DNA from: Pseudomonas sp. L5B5
GTDB lineage: Bacteria > Pseudomonadota > Gammaproteobacteria > Pseudomonadales > Pseudomonadaceae
Direction: 5' to 3'
NCBI RefSeq assembly: GCF_020520285.1
Contig: NZ_CP084742.1
Coordinates: 1,736,001-1,800,000 of the forward strand
DNA length: 64,000 nt
In this document: positions 18,320 through 27,805 of the stretch, one piece after another
Layout: each line of letters starts with the position of its first letter
How positions within the stretch are numbered: position 1 is the first letter of the stretch
The notes under the pieces: model-generated
Database searches by the model: none
What the model saw: only the letters and a program-made list of their open reading frames with translations
What the model was told of the DNA's origin: nothing
Translations under genes and position numbers: made by a program

Positions 18320-19285
18320 TCAGACCGGCACCACAGTCACCCAGTAGCGGGTCCGGCGTTCGATGCGCACCGGCAGCGTCTGGGCGATCAGCGCCAGCGC
18401 CGCATCGGTATCGTCCAGCTGGAAACTGCCGGTCACCCGCAGGGCCGCCACCGCCTCGCTGCAACGCAGCACGCCCGGCCGATAGCGCGACAGCTCGGCC
18501 AGCACCTGATCCAGGCGCATGCGCTCGGCCGGCAGGATGCCACGTAGCCAGGCCTGGGCCAGCGCCGGATCGATGGGGCTGGGCACGCCGATCCCGCGGC
18601 TGTCGATCCGCGCCCGCCAGCCGGCCTCCAGGCTCAGGAATGCCGGGCGTCGCCGGGCATCGACCTGCACCTGCCCCCGCAGCACCGTGACCAGGGTCCC
18701 CTGGGCATCGTGGCGCACCAGCAGATGGGCGCCCTGGCCATGGAGCAACGCATCGGGCGTCAGCAGTTGCAGTGCCGGGGATGGGCCACGTACGTCCAGG
18801 GCCAGTTCGCCCTCGACCAACTGCACGCTGCGCCGCTGAGCATTGAACTCGAGGTTCACCGCACTGGCGGTGTTCAACCACAGCCCACTGCCATCGGCCA
18901 GGGCCCAGCGCCGCCGTTCGCCGACGCCCGTGCGATAGGTGGCCAGGGCCGAGCGCACCAGGGTCGAGTCCGCGCCCTGCCAGGACAGTCCGCCCAGCAG
19001 CCCGAAGGCCAGCAGGCACTTGAGCAACTGCCGGCGCCGCCGAGGGTCGGCCCCCGCTGCCTCCAGGGTCCGGCGCGCCGTGGCGTCGGCCAGCAGCCCG
19101 GCCCCCGGCTGCAACAGCAGGGGCAGGCTGCTGACCCGTTGCCAAGCCTGCTCATGCTCGGCGCAGGACTGCCGCCAGCGCTCCAGGGCCTGTTGCTCGC
19201 CGGCACTCATCAGTCCGGACTGCGACCGCACCAGCCAGTCGATGGCCCGGTCGCGCACCTGCGGGTCGACGGCCATGCCATTCAT
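18320..19285 (-). CDS. FecR-family anti-sigma/transmembrane sensor
   Basis: A 321-residue protein. The cytoplasmic N-terminal domain (VRDRAIDWLVRSQSGLMSA, then ALERWRQSCAEHEQAWQRV) is the sigma-binding part. A membrane segment lies near residues 88-105 (LLKCLLAFGLLGGLSW), then a periplasmic FecR domain (ADGSGLWLNTASAVNLEF), then a C-terminal STN-contacting part. Its ATG overlaps the sigma gene stop by 4 bp, so translation is coupled. It relays the signal from the receptor encoded 97 bp downstream to the sigma factor. Confidence 0.92.
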   Translation of the reverse strand: MNGMAVDPQVRDRAIDWLVRSQSGLMSAGEQQALERWRQSCAEHEQAWQRVSSLPLLLQPGAGLLADATARRTLEAAGADPRRRRQLLKCLLAFGLLGGLSWQGADSTLVRSALATYRTGVGERRRWALADGSGLWLNTASAVNLEFNAQRRSVQLVEGELALDVRGPSPALQLLTPDALLHGQGAHLLVRHDAQGTLVTVLRGQVQVDARRRPAFLSLEAGWRARIDSRGIGVPSPIDPALAQAWLRGILPAERMRLDQVLAELSRYRPGVLRCSEAVAALRVTGSFQLDDTDAALALIAQTLPVRIERRTRYWVTVVPV

Positions 19286-19788
19286 TCGAAACGACTCGCA
19301 TAGCAGACGCTGAAGGCCTTGCCCATGGCCCGCTGCACCTGGGCCACGCTCAGGCTCAATTGCGCGGCGATCTGCGGGTAGGTCAGGCCGTCGAGCTGGG
19401 ACAGGAAGAAGATCTGCCGCACCTGCATCGACAGCCCCACCAGCAGTGAATCCAGCTCCAGCAAAGTCTCGATCATCAGCAGTCGCGCCTCCGGCGAAGG
19501 CTCCTCCCCTTCCGGTCGGGCCGCCAGGGCCTCCAGGTATGCCCGCTCGATCGCCTGGCGGCGCCAGCGATTGATCAGCAAGCCATTGGCGATGGTGGCC
19601 AGAAACGCCATGGGCTGGCGCAGCTCACGCACATCCTCCTGGGAGCGCAGCACGCGGATGAAGGTGTCGTGGGCCAGGTCTTCGGCATCGGCCGTGTGCC
19701 CCAGGCGCCGATGCAGCCAGCCACGCAGCCAGCCGTGATGGTTCACATACAACTGGGCAACGGGCGAGGCAATGCTGTTGTTGTGCAT
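19282..19788 (-). CDS. ECF sigma factor, FecI family
   Basis: A 168-residue ECF sigma factor. Region 2 includes DAEDLAHDTFIRVLRS and PMAFLATIANGLLINRWRR. Region 4 includes LDGLTYPQIAAQLSLSVAQVQRAMGKAF. It is first in a three-gene set with the FecR-type regulator and the TonB receptor. A Fur box lies directly upstream of its start codon, so iron starvation should switch on the set and the receptor signal should amplify receptor expression. Confidence 0.93.
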   Translation of the reverse strand: MHNNSIASPVAQLYVNHHGWLRGWLHRRLGHTADAEDLAHDTFIRVLRSQEDVRELRQPMAFLATIANGLLINRWRRQAIERAYLEALAARPEGEEPSPEARLLMIETLLELDSLLVGLSMQVRQIFFLSQLDGLTYPQIAAQLSLSVAQVQRAMGKAFSVCYASRFE

Positions 19789-19801
19789 GAGAGATTCGCA
19801 C

Positions 19802-19820
19802 TAATGATAATGCTTCTCAT
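19802..19820 (-). promoter_or_regulatory. Putative Fur box upstream of the fecI-type gene
   Basis: The 19 bases read on the gene strand are ATGAGAAGCATTATCATTA, matching the well-known Fur consensus of GATAAT hexamers closely. The start codon is at 19788, so the box sits 13 bases before it, overlapping or just after the promoter. Confidence 0.75.
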
Positions 19821-20064
19821 TTTATTGTTTGCCAGCAGGGGTTGTACAGGGGCGCGAAGCGGGCATTTGCAGCAAAAGCGCGAGCTCGCCTCCATGGCGC
19901 AGCGTGACCAGGGCAATGGGCCTTGTCCCGCCAAATGACCACAGGGCCGCAAGACACCAGCCGACGCCGCCTCGGCAGGTGGCAGGGATACAGGGCGGGA
20001 GCCGGCGAACACGTGCCCGGCACTTTCCGCAAGCGCCTTGCGCAGGTCCTCCTGCCGCCGTGAA

Positions 20065-20505
20065 TCAGGAAGCTTGTCGGTCGATGTCGCGGCGAAGCAC
20101 CACCGCCGTGGTGATGTCCTCGACGGATTCGTGAGTGGCCACGGCATCCCTGACTCGATTCAGGTCGTCGATGGTGCGTGACTCGATCTCGATCACCAGG
20201 TCGAGTTGGCCACTGACCGAAGAGACACGTCGTACCTGCGAGTTCTGCGCCAGGACATCCAGCAGGCCCATGGCCGGCGTGCGCTTGAGGCTCACCAGGA
20301 GAATGGCGCGAATCACGTGGGCATCGATTTCGCCGATATCGGCCCGATAACCCCTGATCACGCCATTGCGTTCAAGGTTGATGACCCGCTCGCTGGTAGC
20401 ACTTCGTGAGAGGCCGATTCTCGCGGCCAGGGCCTTCAAGGCAATCCGCGCCTCTTTGGACAGGATTTCGAGTATTTCGCGATCTTTCGCGTCCAGGTCG
20501 CGCAT
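20065..20505 (-). CDS. Lrp/AsnC-family regulator
   Basis: A 146-residue protein. The N-terminal helix-turn-helix (LDAKDREILEILSKEARIAL, then ALAARIGLSRSATSERVINLE) is followed by the RAM/ligand domain (GQLDLVIEIESRTIDDLNRV). It diverges from the three-domain fusion gene at 20645 with 139 bp between them. The likely role is amino-acid-responsive control of the fusion gene and the ABC transporter downstream, as is common for divergently placed AsnC genes next to catabolic enzymes. Confidence 0.92.
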   Translation of the reverse strand: MRDLDAKDREILEILSKEARIALKALAARIGLSRSATSERVINLERNGVIRGYRADIGEIDAHVIRAILLVSLKRTPAMGLLDVLAQNSQVRRVSSVSGQLDLVIEIESRTIDDLNRVRDAVATHESVEDITTAVVLRRDIDRQAS

Positions 20506-20605
20506 TGGAACTCCCCAAATCTGCTACCGATTTTGTGCCGGTCGATTCCGACAATATGCAGGCCAAAGCCGACCGCATACCTACTGCCCGCCAAGACTTC
20601 GCATG

Positions 20606-20632
20606 CCAAGCTAACTGAAAAAAATAACTTGG
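20606..20632. promoter_or_regulatory. Possible Lrp-type operator in the divergent region
   Basis: CCAAG and CTTGG arms enclose a 17-base AT-rich stretch with an A-rich run just before the fusion gene. Lrp-family proteins favour AT-rich dyads of this kind. The arms are only 5 bp, so this is a weak call. Confidence 0.3.
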
Positions 20633-20644
20633 AAAACCACTACC

Positions 20645-23600
20645 ATGACCGACCTTTCCCACCCCGCTCCCGAGTTCTCGAGCCGTGATGCCGAGCAGTT
20701 GGCCAAGCAGCTTTTCAATGTGACCGGTACGGCCACCCCACTGGATAGCGAGCGAGACTGCAACTACCGGTTGAAGACGGCAACCGATGCGGGCTGGATT
20801 CTGAAGGTCGTCAACTCGACCGAACCGCGAATCGAAAGCGAGCTGCAGACGGCCATCCTCAGCCATCTCGCCAGCCACAGTCCCGAGCTTGCCGTGCCCG
20901 TGCTCAAGAAAAGCCTTGCAGGTGATTTCCTCGCTGGTGCGGTGGCGCCCTCCGGCGAAACCCACGTGGTCCGCCTGGTGAGCTGGTTGCATGGGACACC
21001 GCTGGCCGAGGTCCAGCGCACGGTCGAACTCATGCGCAGCCTGGGCCGATCCTTCGGTGACATGGACCGGGCGCTCCAGGGTTTCATCCATCCGGGGGCG
21101 GTGCGGGTCCTGGACTGGGACCTGCGTCACGCCGCCCGTTCGAGGTCGCGCCTGCACTTCATCAAGGACCCTGGCAAAAGGGCCATCCTGGAACGGTTCA
21201 TCGATGCCTTCGAAAAGACGGTCCAACCGACACTTTCACGGTTGCGCACCCAGGTGGTGCACAACGACGGCAATGACTGGAACATCCTCGTCGATCCGCA
21301 GAACCCCCAGACCGTCTCGGGCATCATCGATTTTGGCGATGCGGTGCATACGGTGCTCATCGCCGAAGTGGCCATCACCTGTGCCTACGCCATTCTCGAC
21401 ATGGAAGACCCCATCGGCGCGGCCGCCGCCCTCACCGCCGGCTTCCACGAGAGGCACCCCCTGCAACCGCAAGAGCTGGACGTGCTGTTCAATCTCATCG
21501 CGATGCGCCTGGTTATCAGCGTCACCTTGTCGGCATCGCGGCACCAGCAGGCCCAGGACAATCCCTACCTGGCGATCAGCGAAGCCCCGGCCTGGCGCCT
21601 GCTGGAAAAAATGGATCGCATAAACCCCCGCCTGGCGACGGCGATCCTGCGCAAAGCCTGTGGTTATGACGCGATCGAGGGGGCCGGTGCGGTTCGCCGC
21701 TGGGTCGCCGAAAACAGCCAGTCCTTCGCGGACCTCGTGCGTCCCGCGGCGGCGACCCTGAACAAGGTGATCGTGCCATTCGGCGATGCCTCGCACGTGA
21801 TGACGATCGCTTCTGCCGAACAACGTCCGGCAGAGGCGACCCAGTGGTGGAATGACTTCTCAAGGGAACACAAGGTGCCACTCGGCATCGGGCCCTGGGG
21901 CGAAGAACGGACGATCTATACCGACACGGCATTTGAATCGCGATTCATCGAAGGGCAGCGGCGGATCATTCACCTGGGCGTCGACTTGATCATGCCGGCG
22001 GGCACACCCTTGTACACACCGGTTGCCGGCGTGGTGCAGAGCGTCGAGGTCGAGCGGGAACCCCTGGGTTATGGCGGCTTGATCATGCTCAAGCACTCCC
22101 CTGAAGGCTGCCCGCCCTTCCTCACCCTGTGGGGCCACATGGCCCACGAAGCACTGGACCGCTTGCAGCCTGGCGACTGCCTTGAGGCCGGCGCGCTGGT
22201 GGGCTACATGGGGGCGGATACGGAAAACGGCGGCTGGCTCCCGCACCTGCATGTCCAGATGTCCACTGACATCAAGTTGAAAGCCTGCGAATTCATCGGC
22301 GTTGGTGAGCGGGCTTACCTTGATGTGTGGGCCGACCTGTTCCCCGACGCATCGACGCTGGCCGGCATCCCTGCGGAAACCTATAGCCAGGAAGGCAGGA
22401 CCAAGGCCCAGATCGTGGCGAAACGCAAGGAGCTGCTGCTGCCCAACCTGTCGATTTCCTATTCGGACCCGATCAAGTTCGTGCGCGGTGATGGGGTCTG
22501 GTTGATCGACAACTTCGGCAGGGCCTACCTGGATTGTTTCAACAACGTGTGCCATCTCGGCCACTCTCACCCCGACGTGGTGCAAGCACTTGCGCAACAG
22601 GCCTCACGCCTGAACACCAACACGCGCTACCTGCACGACAACATCGTGGAGTACGCAGAGCGACTCACCGCTACCTTGCCCGAGGGCTTGGCGGTCGCCT
22701 CCTTCGGCTGCTCGGGCAGTGAAGCCAACAGCCTGATGCTGCGCATGGCGCGCAACCACACCGGGCGCAACGATGCCATCGTGCTGGACTGGGCCTACCA
22801 CGGCACCACGCAGGAGCTGATTGACCTCAGCCCTTACAAGTACAAGCGCAAGGCCGGCAAGGGACGTGCCGAGCATGTGTTCGAGGCGGCCGTGCCGGAT
22901 GCTTACCACGCTGCCGATGACTGGCCGTTCGAGGAGCTGGGCCGGCGTTTCGCACACAGTGTCGCCGAGCAGATCGACTGCATGCGCAAGCAGGGCCGGG
23001 CCCCGGCATTCTTTTTGGCAGAGTCCATTCCCAGTGTCGCCGGGCAGCTGTTCTTCCCGGAAAACTACCTGCAGGAAGTCTATGCAATGGTCCGTGCCGA
23101 GGGCGGGCTTTGCCTGGCCGACGAAGTCCAGGTCGGTTTCGGGCGAGTGGGCAGCCACTGGTGGGCCTTTGAAACCCAGGGCGTCGTGCCCGATGCGGTA
23201 TCGATGGGCAAACCCATTGGCAATGGGCACCCGCTGTCGGCGGTGGTGACCACTCGCGAGATCGCCGACAGCTTCGACAATGGCATGGAGTACTTCAATA
23301 CCTTCGCCGGCAGCCCGGTTTCATGTGCCGTGGGACTGAGCGTCCTCGACGTGATCGAACGCGACAACCTGAAACTCAATGCGCTGACGATTGGCAACTA
23401 CTTGCTCGATGGCTTTCGCCGGCTGCAGCAGCGATACGATGCCATTGGCGACGTGCGCGGGCTCGGGCTGTTCCTCGGGATGGAACTGGTCACCGATCGC
23501 AAGAGCAAGCTGCCGGCCACGCAACTGGCCAGGAAGGTCGCCGATGGCGCGCGGGAGCGCGGCATTCTGATCGGCACCGAAGGCCCCCACGACAACGTTC

Positions 23601-23692
23601 TGAAAATGCGCCCTTCGATGATCTTCAGCCAAGGGAACGCCGACTTCCTGCTCGAAGTCCTGGACGACAGCTTCAAGGCGGCACTGCGGTAG
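20645..23692 (+). CDS. Three-domain fusion: APH-type kinase / M23 domain / class III aminotransferase (phospho-lyase-like)
   Basis: A 1015-residue cytoplasmic-looking protein with no signal peptide. Residues about 15-340 are an aminoglycoside-phosphotransferase-like kinase: catalytic HNDGNDWN at 206-213 and metal-binding DFGD at 229-232. Residues about 415-545 are an M23/LytM domain with Zn-ligand pattern His443, Asp447, His534 and His536 (HLGVD, HLHVQ). Residues about 590-1015 are a PLP class III aminotransferase: Asp826, and Lys856 in [11 protein letters not shown]. In animals hydroxylysine kinase (APH fold) and phosphohydroxylysine or phosphoethanolamine phospho-lyase (class III fold) act in sequence. 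The fusion suggests the same phosphorylate-then-eliminate chemistry on an amino alcohol or hydroxyamino acid. The M23 role is unknown. Confidence 0.9.
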   Translation: MTDLSHPAPEFSSRDAEQLAKQLFNVTGTATPLDSERDCNYRLKTATDAGWILKVVNSTEPRIESELQTAILSHLASHSPELAVPVLKKSLAGDFLAGAVAPSGETHVVRLVSWLHGTPLAEVQRTVELMRSLGRSFGDMDRALQGFIHPGAVRVLDWDLRHAARSRSRLHFIKDPGKRAILERFIDAFEKTVQPTLSRLRTQVVHNDGNDWNILVDPQNPQTVSGIIDFGDAVHTVLIAEVAITCAYAILDMEDPIGAAAALTAGFHERHPLQPQELDVLFNLIAMRLVISVTLSASRHQQAQDNPYLAISEAPAWRLLEKMDRINPRLATAILRKACGYDAIEGAGAVRRWVAENSQSFADLVRPAAATLNKVIVPFGDASHVMTIASAEQRPAEATQWWNDFSREHKVPLGIGPWGEERTIYTDTAFESRFIEGQRRIIHLGVDLIMPAGTPLYTPVAGVVQSVEVEREPLGYGGLIMLKHSPEGCPPFLTLWGHMAHEALDRLQPGDCLEAGALVGYMGADTENGGWLPHLHVQMSTDIKLKACEFIGVGERAYLDVWADLFPDASTLAGIPAETYSQEGRTKAQIVAKRKELLLPNLSISYSDPIKFVRGDGVWLIDNFGRAYLDCFNNVCHLGHSHPDVVQALAQQASRLNTNTRYLHDNIVEYAERLTATLPEGLAVASFGCSGSEANSLMLRMARNHTGRNDAIVLDWAYHGTTQELIDLSPYKYKRKAGKGRAEHVFEAAVPDAYHAADDWPFEELGRRFAHSVAEQIDCMRKQGRAPAFFLAESIPSVAGQLFFPENYLQEVYAMVRAEGGLCLADEVQVGFGRVGSHWWAFETQGVVPDAVSMGKPIGNGHPLSAVVTTREIADSFDNGMEYFNTFAGSPVSCAVGLSVLDVIERDNLKLNALTIGNYLLDGFRRLQQRYDAIGDVRGLGLFLGMELVTDRKSKLPATQLARKVADGARERGILIGTEGPHDNVLKMRPSMIFSQGNADFLLEVLDDSFKAALR

Positions 23693-23696
23693 CACA

Positions 23697-23792
23697 TCGC
23701 TCGCGCACCGGGATCGGGGCGCGAGCGACCGGCAGCGTGGCTGACCGGCATAGTGTCGGCCAACTCCGGCAATGTGTCCGGCAGTCGGACAC
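23697..23792. promoter_or_regulatory. Two stem-loops between fusion gene and ABC transporter operon
   Basis: A perfect 10-bp stem TCGCTCGCGC/GCGCGAGCGA with a 12-base loop spans 23697-23728. A 7-bp stem GTGTCCG/CGGACAC with a 5-base loop spans 23774-23792. Neither has a U tract. They could stabilise or attenuate the transcript and set different levels for the enzyme and the binding protein. Confidence 0.45.
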
Positions 23793-23892
23793 CTTGCCGG
23801 GTGCTTTCCAGAGTGGCCTGTGCAAAGCTTCCCCGAGGCCAGGGTGAAGAGCCCAACAACAATAAATAATAATTCTTCGAAGGTGCCATCCC

Positions 23893-24681
23893 ATGCTAAC
23901 CAGAACGCTCAAGGGTCTGCTTGCTGCATCCACCGTCGCGGCCGCGGCGCTCCTTTGCCCAGCAGCAGCTCAGGCTGATGACTTGAAGTCGATCCAGGAA
24001 GCCAAAGAGATTCGCATCGCCATGAGCGGTCAGTACTCTCCCTTCAGCTTTGCCAACGAGCAGAACCAGATCGTCGGGTTCGACGCCTCCATCAGCGAGG
24101 CCCTGGCCGAGCGGCTCGGGGTAAAGGTCACCATCATCACCACGCCGTTCGACGGGATCATCGCCGGGCTCCTGGCAAAAAAGTACGACGCCATCATCGC
24201 CTCCATGACCATCACTCCGGAACGTCTGAGGGCCGTGGACTTCGCAGGTCCCTACTACCATGCCGGCCGCACGATCGTGGTGAAGGAGGACTCCCCGATC
24301 AACAGCCTCGATGACCTGAAAGACGTGACGGTCGGCGTCACGCTTGGGGATGCGCATGACAAGTGGGCCAGGGCACGTGGCAACTTGAAGGTGAAGACCT
24401 ACAAGGGCCTTCCCGAGATGCTGGTGGACCTGGAAGCCGGGCGCATCAACGCGATCGTGATGGACAGCGTTCCGGTGCTGGTCGCCGTCAAGGAAACCGG
24501 ACAGCGCGTTCGCATCATTACTCCACCCCAGGAAGACGGCGGCATCGAAGGCATGGGCATTGCGCTGCGCAAGAACAACCCCGAGCTCAAGGCGGCGATG
24601 CAGAAGGCGCTCGACGACATGCTCGTCGATGGCAGCTACGAAAAGATCTCGATGAAGTGGATTGGCAAGGACATCCGCTGA
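23893..24681 (+). CDS. ABC transporter substrate-binding protein, family 3
   Basis: A 262-residue periplasmic protein. The signal peptide (LLAASTVAAAALLCPAAAQA) precedes an SBP-bac-3 fold: EIRIAMSGQYSPFSF, IVGFDASISEALAERLG, TPFDGIIAGLLAKKYDAII, and MTITPERLRAVDFAGPYY. These are the marks of lysine/arginine/ornithine-type binding proteins. It is followed by two permeases and an ATPase, making a complete importer. The likely cargo is the substrate of the fusion enzyme encoded just upstream. Confidence 0.92.
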   Translation: MLTRTLKGLLAASTVAAAALLCPAAAQADDLKSIQEAKEIRIAMSGQYSPFSFANEQNQIVGFDASISEALAERLGVKVTIITTPFDGIIAGLLAKKYDAIIASMTITPERLRAVDFAGPYYHAGRTIVVKEDSPINSLDDLKDVTVGVTLGDAHDKWARARGNLKVKTYKGLPEMLVDLEAGRINAIVMDSVPVLVAVKETGQRVRIITPPQEDGGIEGMGIALRKNNPELKAAMQKALDDMLVDGSYEKISMKWIGKDIR

Positions 24682-24743
24682 CTCATGTCCAGCCTGGCCC
24701 GATGTGTCGTCGGGCCAGTCAATCTGACTTTCCGAGCCCTCCC

Positions 24744-25391
24744 ATGGACCTGACACTCATACAGCGCACACTGCCGTTTTTTCTGGAGGCGGCCTGGGTC
24801 ACGGTGCACGTTTCGCTGCTGGCCCTGATGCTGGGCTTGCTGGTGGCCATCGTGCTGGTGGCCGGCCGGCTGTCCGGCTCTTTCCTGCTTCGCGGCCTGG
24901 CCAGGCTCTACATCAGTGTGTTTCGCGGCACGCCCTGCCTGGTCCAGCTGTTTCTCCTCTACTTCGGCGGCCCGCAGATCGGGCTGGAGCTGGAGCCGTT
25001 CTCGGCAGGGGTCATCGGCCTGGGCCTGAACATCGCGGCCTACATGGCCGAATCCATTCGCGGCGCCATCATCAACGTCAATCCCGGCCAGGTCGAGGCG
25101 GCACGCTCGATTGGTTTCGCAAAGGGCCAGACCCTTTGGCTGATCACCCTTCCGCAAACGGCAAAGCTGATGATCAGGCCACTGGGGGTCAATGCCGTCG
25201 CGCTGATCAAGGGCTCTGCATTGGTGTCGACCATCTCCGTGGTTGAGCTTTCCTATACCGCGCAACGCTTCATCAGTTCGACGTACAAGCCATTCGAAAT
25301 CTTCATGGTGTCGGCAATCCTCTATATCGCCATGGTCTACACGGTCAGGTTGATTGTGGATCACCTTGATAAACGCTTCGCGGCAAAGTGA
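24744..25391 (+). CDS. Amino-acid ABC transporter permease
   Basis: A 215-residue inner-membrane protein opening MDLTLIQRTLPFFLEAAWVT. It has about five helices and the coupling loop ESIRGAIINVNPGQVEAARSIGFAKGQ. The in-frame start at 24744 gives the family-standard length. A longer frame from 24363 runs over the binding-protein gene and is rejected. It forms the channel with the next gene product. Confidence 0.92.
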   Translation: MDLTLIQRTLPFFLEAAWVTVHVSLLALMLGLLVAIVLVAGRLSGSFLLRGLARLYISVFRGTPCLVQLFLLYFGGPQIGLELEPFSAGVIGLGLNIAAYMAESIRGAIINVNPGQVEAARSIGFAKGQTLWLITLPQTAKLMIRPLGVNAVALIKGSALVSTISVVELSYTAQRFISSTYKPFEIFMVSAILYIAMVYTVRLIVDHLDKRFAAK

Positions 25392-25400
25392 GACTGTTCA

Positions 25401-26060
25401 ATGCCAAGCCTCGACCTGAGCATCGTGACACCCTACTCCGAACTCCTGGCGACCGGCCTGTGGTGGACCATCGTATTGTTCCTGAGCTCCAGCGCCCTGA
25501 GCCTGATCGCCGGCATTGCCTTTGCCCTGATCGTTCTCTACACCCCAAGGCTGGTGTCTCTGCCCATCCGCTTCATGACCTGGCTGCTGATGGGCACGCC
25601 CCTTCTGCTGCAGCTGTACGTGATCTATTACGGGCTGGTGCAAGTGGGTATCGATATTCCCGCCTTGATGGCCGGCATCATCGGCCTCAGCCTGCACTTC
25701 GCCGTCTACAACGCCGACGTCATCCGGGCCGGTGTCATGTCGGTGGACCCAGGCCAGGTTGAAGGCGCGCGATCCATTGGCCTGAGCCGCGGCCAGACCC
25801 AACGTTACGTGGTTGTGCCACAAGCCCTGCGCAGCACCCTCGCACCGCTTGGCAACAACCTGATCGTACTGCTCAAGGACACGTCCCTGGTGTCGATCAT
25901 CGGTATTGCCGAGCTGGTCTACAGCGCCCAGCGCGCCGTGAGCGAGACCTACAGCCCGTTCGAGTTCTATCTGGCCGTCGCGGTGATCTACTACGCGGTC
26001 AATCTCGTTCTTGAAGCCGGCCTGCACCTTCTTGAAACCAAGGTAGAGATGTCACGATGA
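25401..26060 (+). CDS. Amino-acid ABC transporter permease
   Basis: A 219-residue permease starting 9 bp after the previous gene. The coupling loop reads [27 protein letters not shown], and the gene overlaps the ATPase gene by 4 bp (ATGA). Membrane helices are spaced as in HisQ/HisM. It is the heterodimer partner of the permease encoded at 24744. Confidence 0.92.
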   Translation: MPSLDLSIVTPYSELLATGLWWTIVLFLSSSALSLIAGIAFALIVLYTPRLVSLPIRFMTWLLMGTPLLLQLYVIYYGLVQVGIDIPALMAGIIGLSLHFAVYNADVIRAGVMSVDPGQVEGARSIGLSRGQTQRYVVVPQALRSTLAPLGNNLIVLLKDTSLVSIIGIAELVYSAQRAVSETYSPFEFYLAVAVIYYAVNLVLEAGLHLLETKVEMSR

Positions 26061-26824
26061 CCACGCAAAACCTCATGATCGAAGTCAAGGGTGCTCGCAA
26101 GGCTTATGGAGCACTGGAAGTCCTCAAGGGAATCGACCTCTGTGTCTCGCGCGGACAGATCATCGCCATCATCGGCCCCAGTGGCTCGGGCAAAAGCACA
26201 CTGCTGCGCTCGATCAATCACCTTGAAGTGCTGAACGACGGTGAAGTCTGGCTGGAGGGCGAACACGTCAACCGGCCACTGAAAGGTCGTGCATTCGAGC
26301 GGCACATCAATACCGTGCGCCAGCAGATGGGCATGGTGTTCCAGCACTTCAACCTGTTTCCTCACCTGACCGTCCATGAAAACATCGCCCTCGGACCGAT
26401 CAAGCTCAAAGGCCTGACGAAAACAGCTGCCCGTGAACTGGCCATGGAGTACTTGTCGAAAGTGGGCCTGGCCAACAAGCTCGATGAGTACCCCTCCCGC
26501 CTGTCCGGCGGACAGAAGCAGCGCGTGGCGATTGCCCGGGCACTGGCGATGCGCCCCAAGGTCATGCTGTTTGATGAGGCGACCTCGGCGCTGGACCCCG
26601 AGCTGGTCGAGGAGGTCAACCTGGTCATGAAACAGCTCGCCGCCGAGCACATGACCATGTTGATCGTCACCCATGAAATGCGTTTTGCCGGTGAAGTGGC
26701 CGACCGGATCATCTTCATGGACGGCGGCGTGGTGGTGGAGGAAGGAACGCCCCGGGAGATCCTGCAGAACCCCGTTCACGAGCGGACCCGGTCGTTCCTG
26801 AAAAAGCACCTGCACGAGCGATAG
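26057..26824 (+). CDS. Amino-acid ABC transporter ATP-binding protein
   Basis: A 255-residue ATPase: Walker [10 protein letters not shown], signature [15 protein letters not shown], Walker [15 protein letters not shown], and the H-loop TMLIVTHEM. The switch has [10 protein letters not shown] where most members have [10 protein letters not shown]. It is the last gene of the Lrp-linked operon. Confidence 0.93.
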   Translation: MTTQNLMIEVKGARKAYGALEVLKGIDLCVSRGQIIAIIGPSGSGKSTLLRSINHLEVLNDGEVWLEGEHVNRPLKGRAFERHINTVRQQMGMVFQHFNLFPHLTVHENIALGPIKLKGLTKTAARELAMEYLSKVGLANKLDEYPSRLSGGQKQRVAIARALAMRPKVMLFDEATSALDPELVEEVNLVMKQLAAEHMTMLIVTHEMRFAGEVADRIIFMDGGVVVEEGTPREILQNPVHERTRSFLKKHLHER

Positions 26825-26942
26825 GTTGCATGCCCGCTCGCGAACCTGCTGTAGCACCATGCGAATACGCTTCAAGTACCCGCCTGGCGCAACAGCAGGC
26901 CGAATCAGGCCAGGCGCGGACCGAACGCGTCCGCTGGGTTTG

Positions 26943-27449
26943 TCACACGGGGTCGAGTTCCAGCTCCATGGCCTGGGACATCAGGCTGGAACCCGCGCGC
27001 AGCGGCTCAAGCGCCCCAACGGGATGGAAACCATAAGCCTTGTACATCTGCATGGCTGGTGTCGGTGCATAGGTGACCCCCAGCCGAATCCGCCTCGCCC
27101 CCCTGTCCCTGGCCCAGGCCAGCACGTGCTCGATCAAGGCGGCACCGGCCCCCTGACCACGCAACGCAGGATCGACCCACATCTGGTAGAGGTCGGCTAC
27201 CGCGATTTCGGCGAGCGGCAACTTGCACCAAGCCAGACCGCAGGCCTGGTCCCCCTTGAAGGCAAGCAGCACCAGGTCATTGCCCGAAGCCAGGGCTGCG
27301 GCAACACGTGCAATCCAATCCTCGTCCGCCCTCGCCGCCTCGGACTCATGGGTGCTGGCGAAAGCATCCGGTGAATCCTGCAACGCGCGCAGGCGCATAT
27401 CCCGGTATGTCTGCCATTCATTGGCCTTTATCGAACGTGTCGAGATCAC
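26943..27449 (-). CDS. GNAT-family N-acetyltransferase
   Basis: A 168-residue GNAT protein. The acetyl-CoA-binding motif is VDPALRGQGAGAALIEHVLAWA, with a preceding LYQMWV strand and a late QMYKAYGFHPVG segment. The start IRMLRALQDSPDAFAST-like region (here RALQDSPDAFASTHESEAAR) is common to a large family of small-molecule acetyltransferases. The substrate is unknown. It converges with the ABC operon. Confidence 0.88.
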   Translation of the reverse strand: MISTRSIKANEWQTYRDMRLRALQDSPDAFASTHESEAARADEDWIARVAAALASGNDLVLLAFKGDQACGLAWCKLPLAEIAVADLYQMWVDPALRGQGAGAALIEHVLAWARDRGARRIRLGVTYAPTPAMQMYKAYGFHPVGALEPLRAGSSLMSQAMELELDPV

Positions 27450-27805
27450 GCTAACTCCCCTCCTTAAATGACCGGGTAACCTGTCGATGGCAACCCACCC
27501 AAGACATGAACCACGAGCCCCTGAACGATTGCAAGCCAGCGCCCCTGCATTTTCCAGTGCTGACCAAGGGCGGAGCGCCAGGTACAGCTGGACACCATCG
27601 CCTCGGCAGCCAGGTCACTTCAGGCCTATTCCTCGGCCGAAGTAGGCAACAACCAGTCCAGGTGCTACGTCATCAAGACAAGGTGCAACCCGCACATCGA
27701 TCACAGTCCCCATTGAAATATACCGGCGTGCGCCTGCTACACTCGCGCCCCGATCCACCTGCCGATGACCACAGGTACTGGTCTCTCCACTGAAAGGACG
27801 CTTCC
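27450..27805. other. Intergenic region with probable promoter
   Basis: About 355 bp without a credible gene. It should hold the leftward promoter of the GNAT gene and the rightward promoter of the secreted protein gene. A TACACT hexamer near 27736, about 70 bp before the ATG, is a possible -10 box. Nothing else stands out. Confidence 0.4.

Noticed and set aside
24363..25391. 342-codon frame as one permease gene
   Set aside because: Its first 127 codons lie out of frame inside the binding-protein gene; the ATG at 24744 gives the normal permease.
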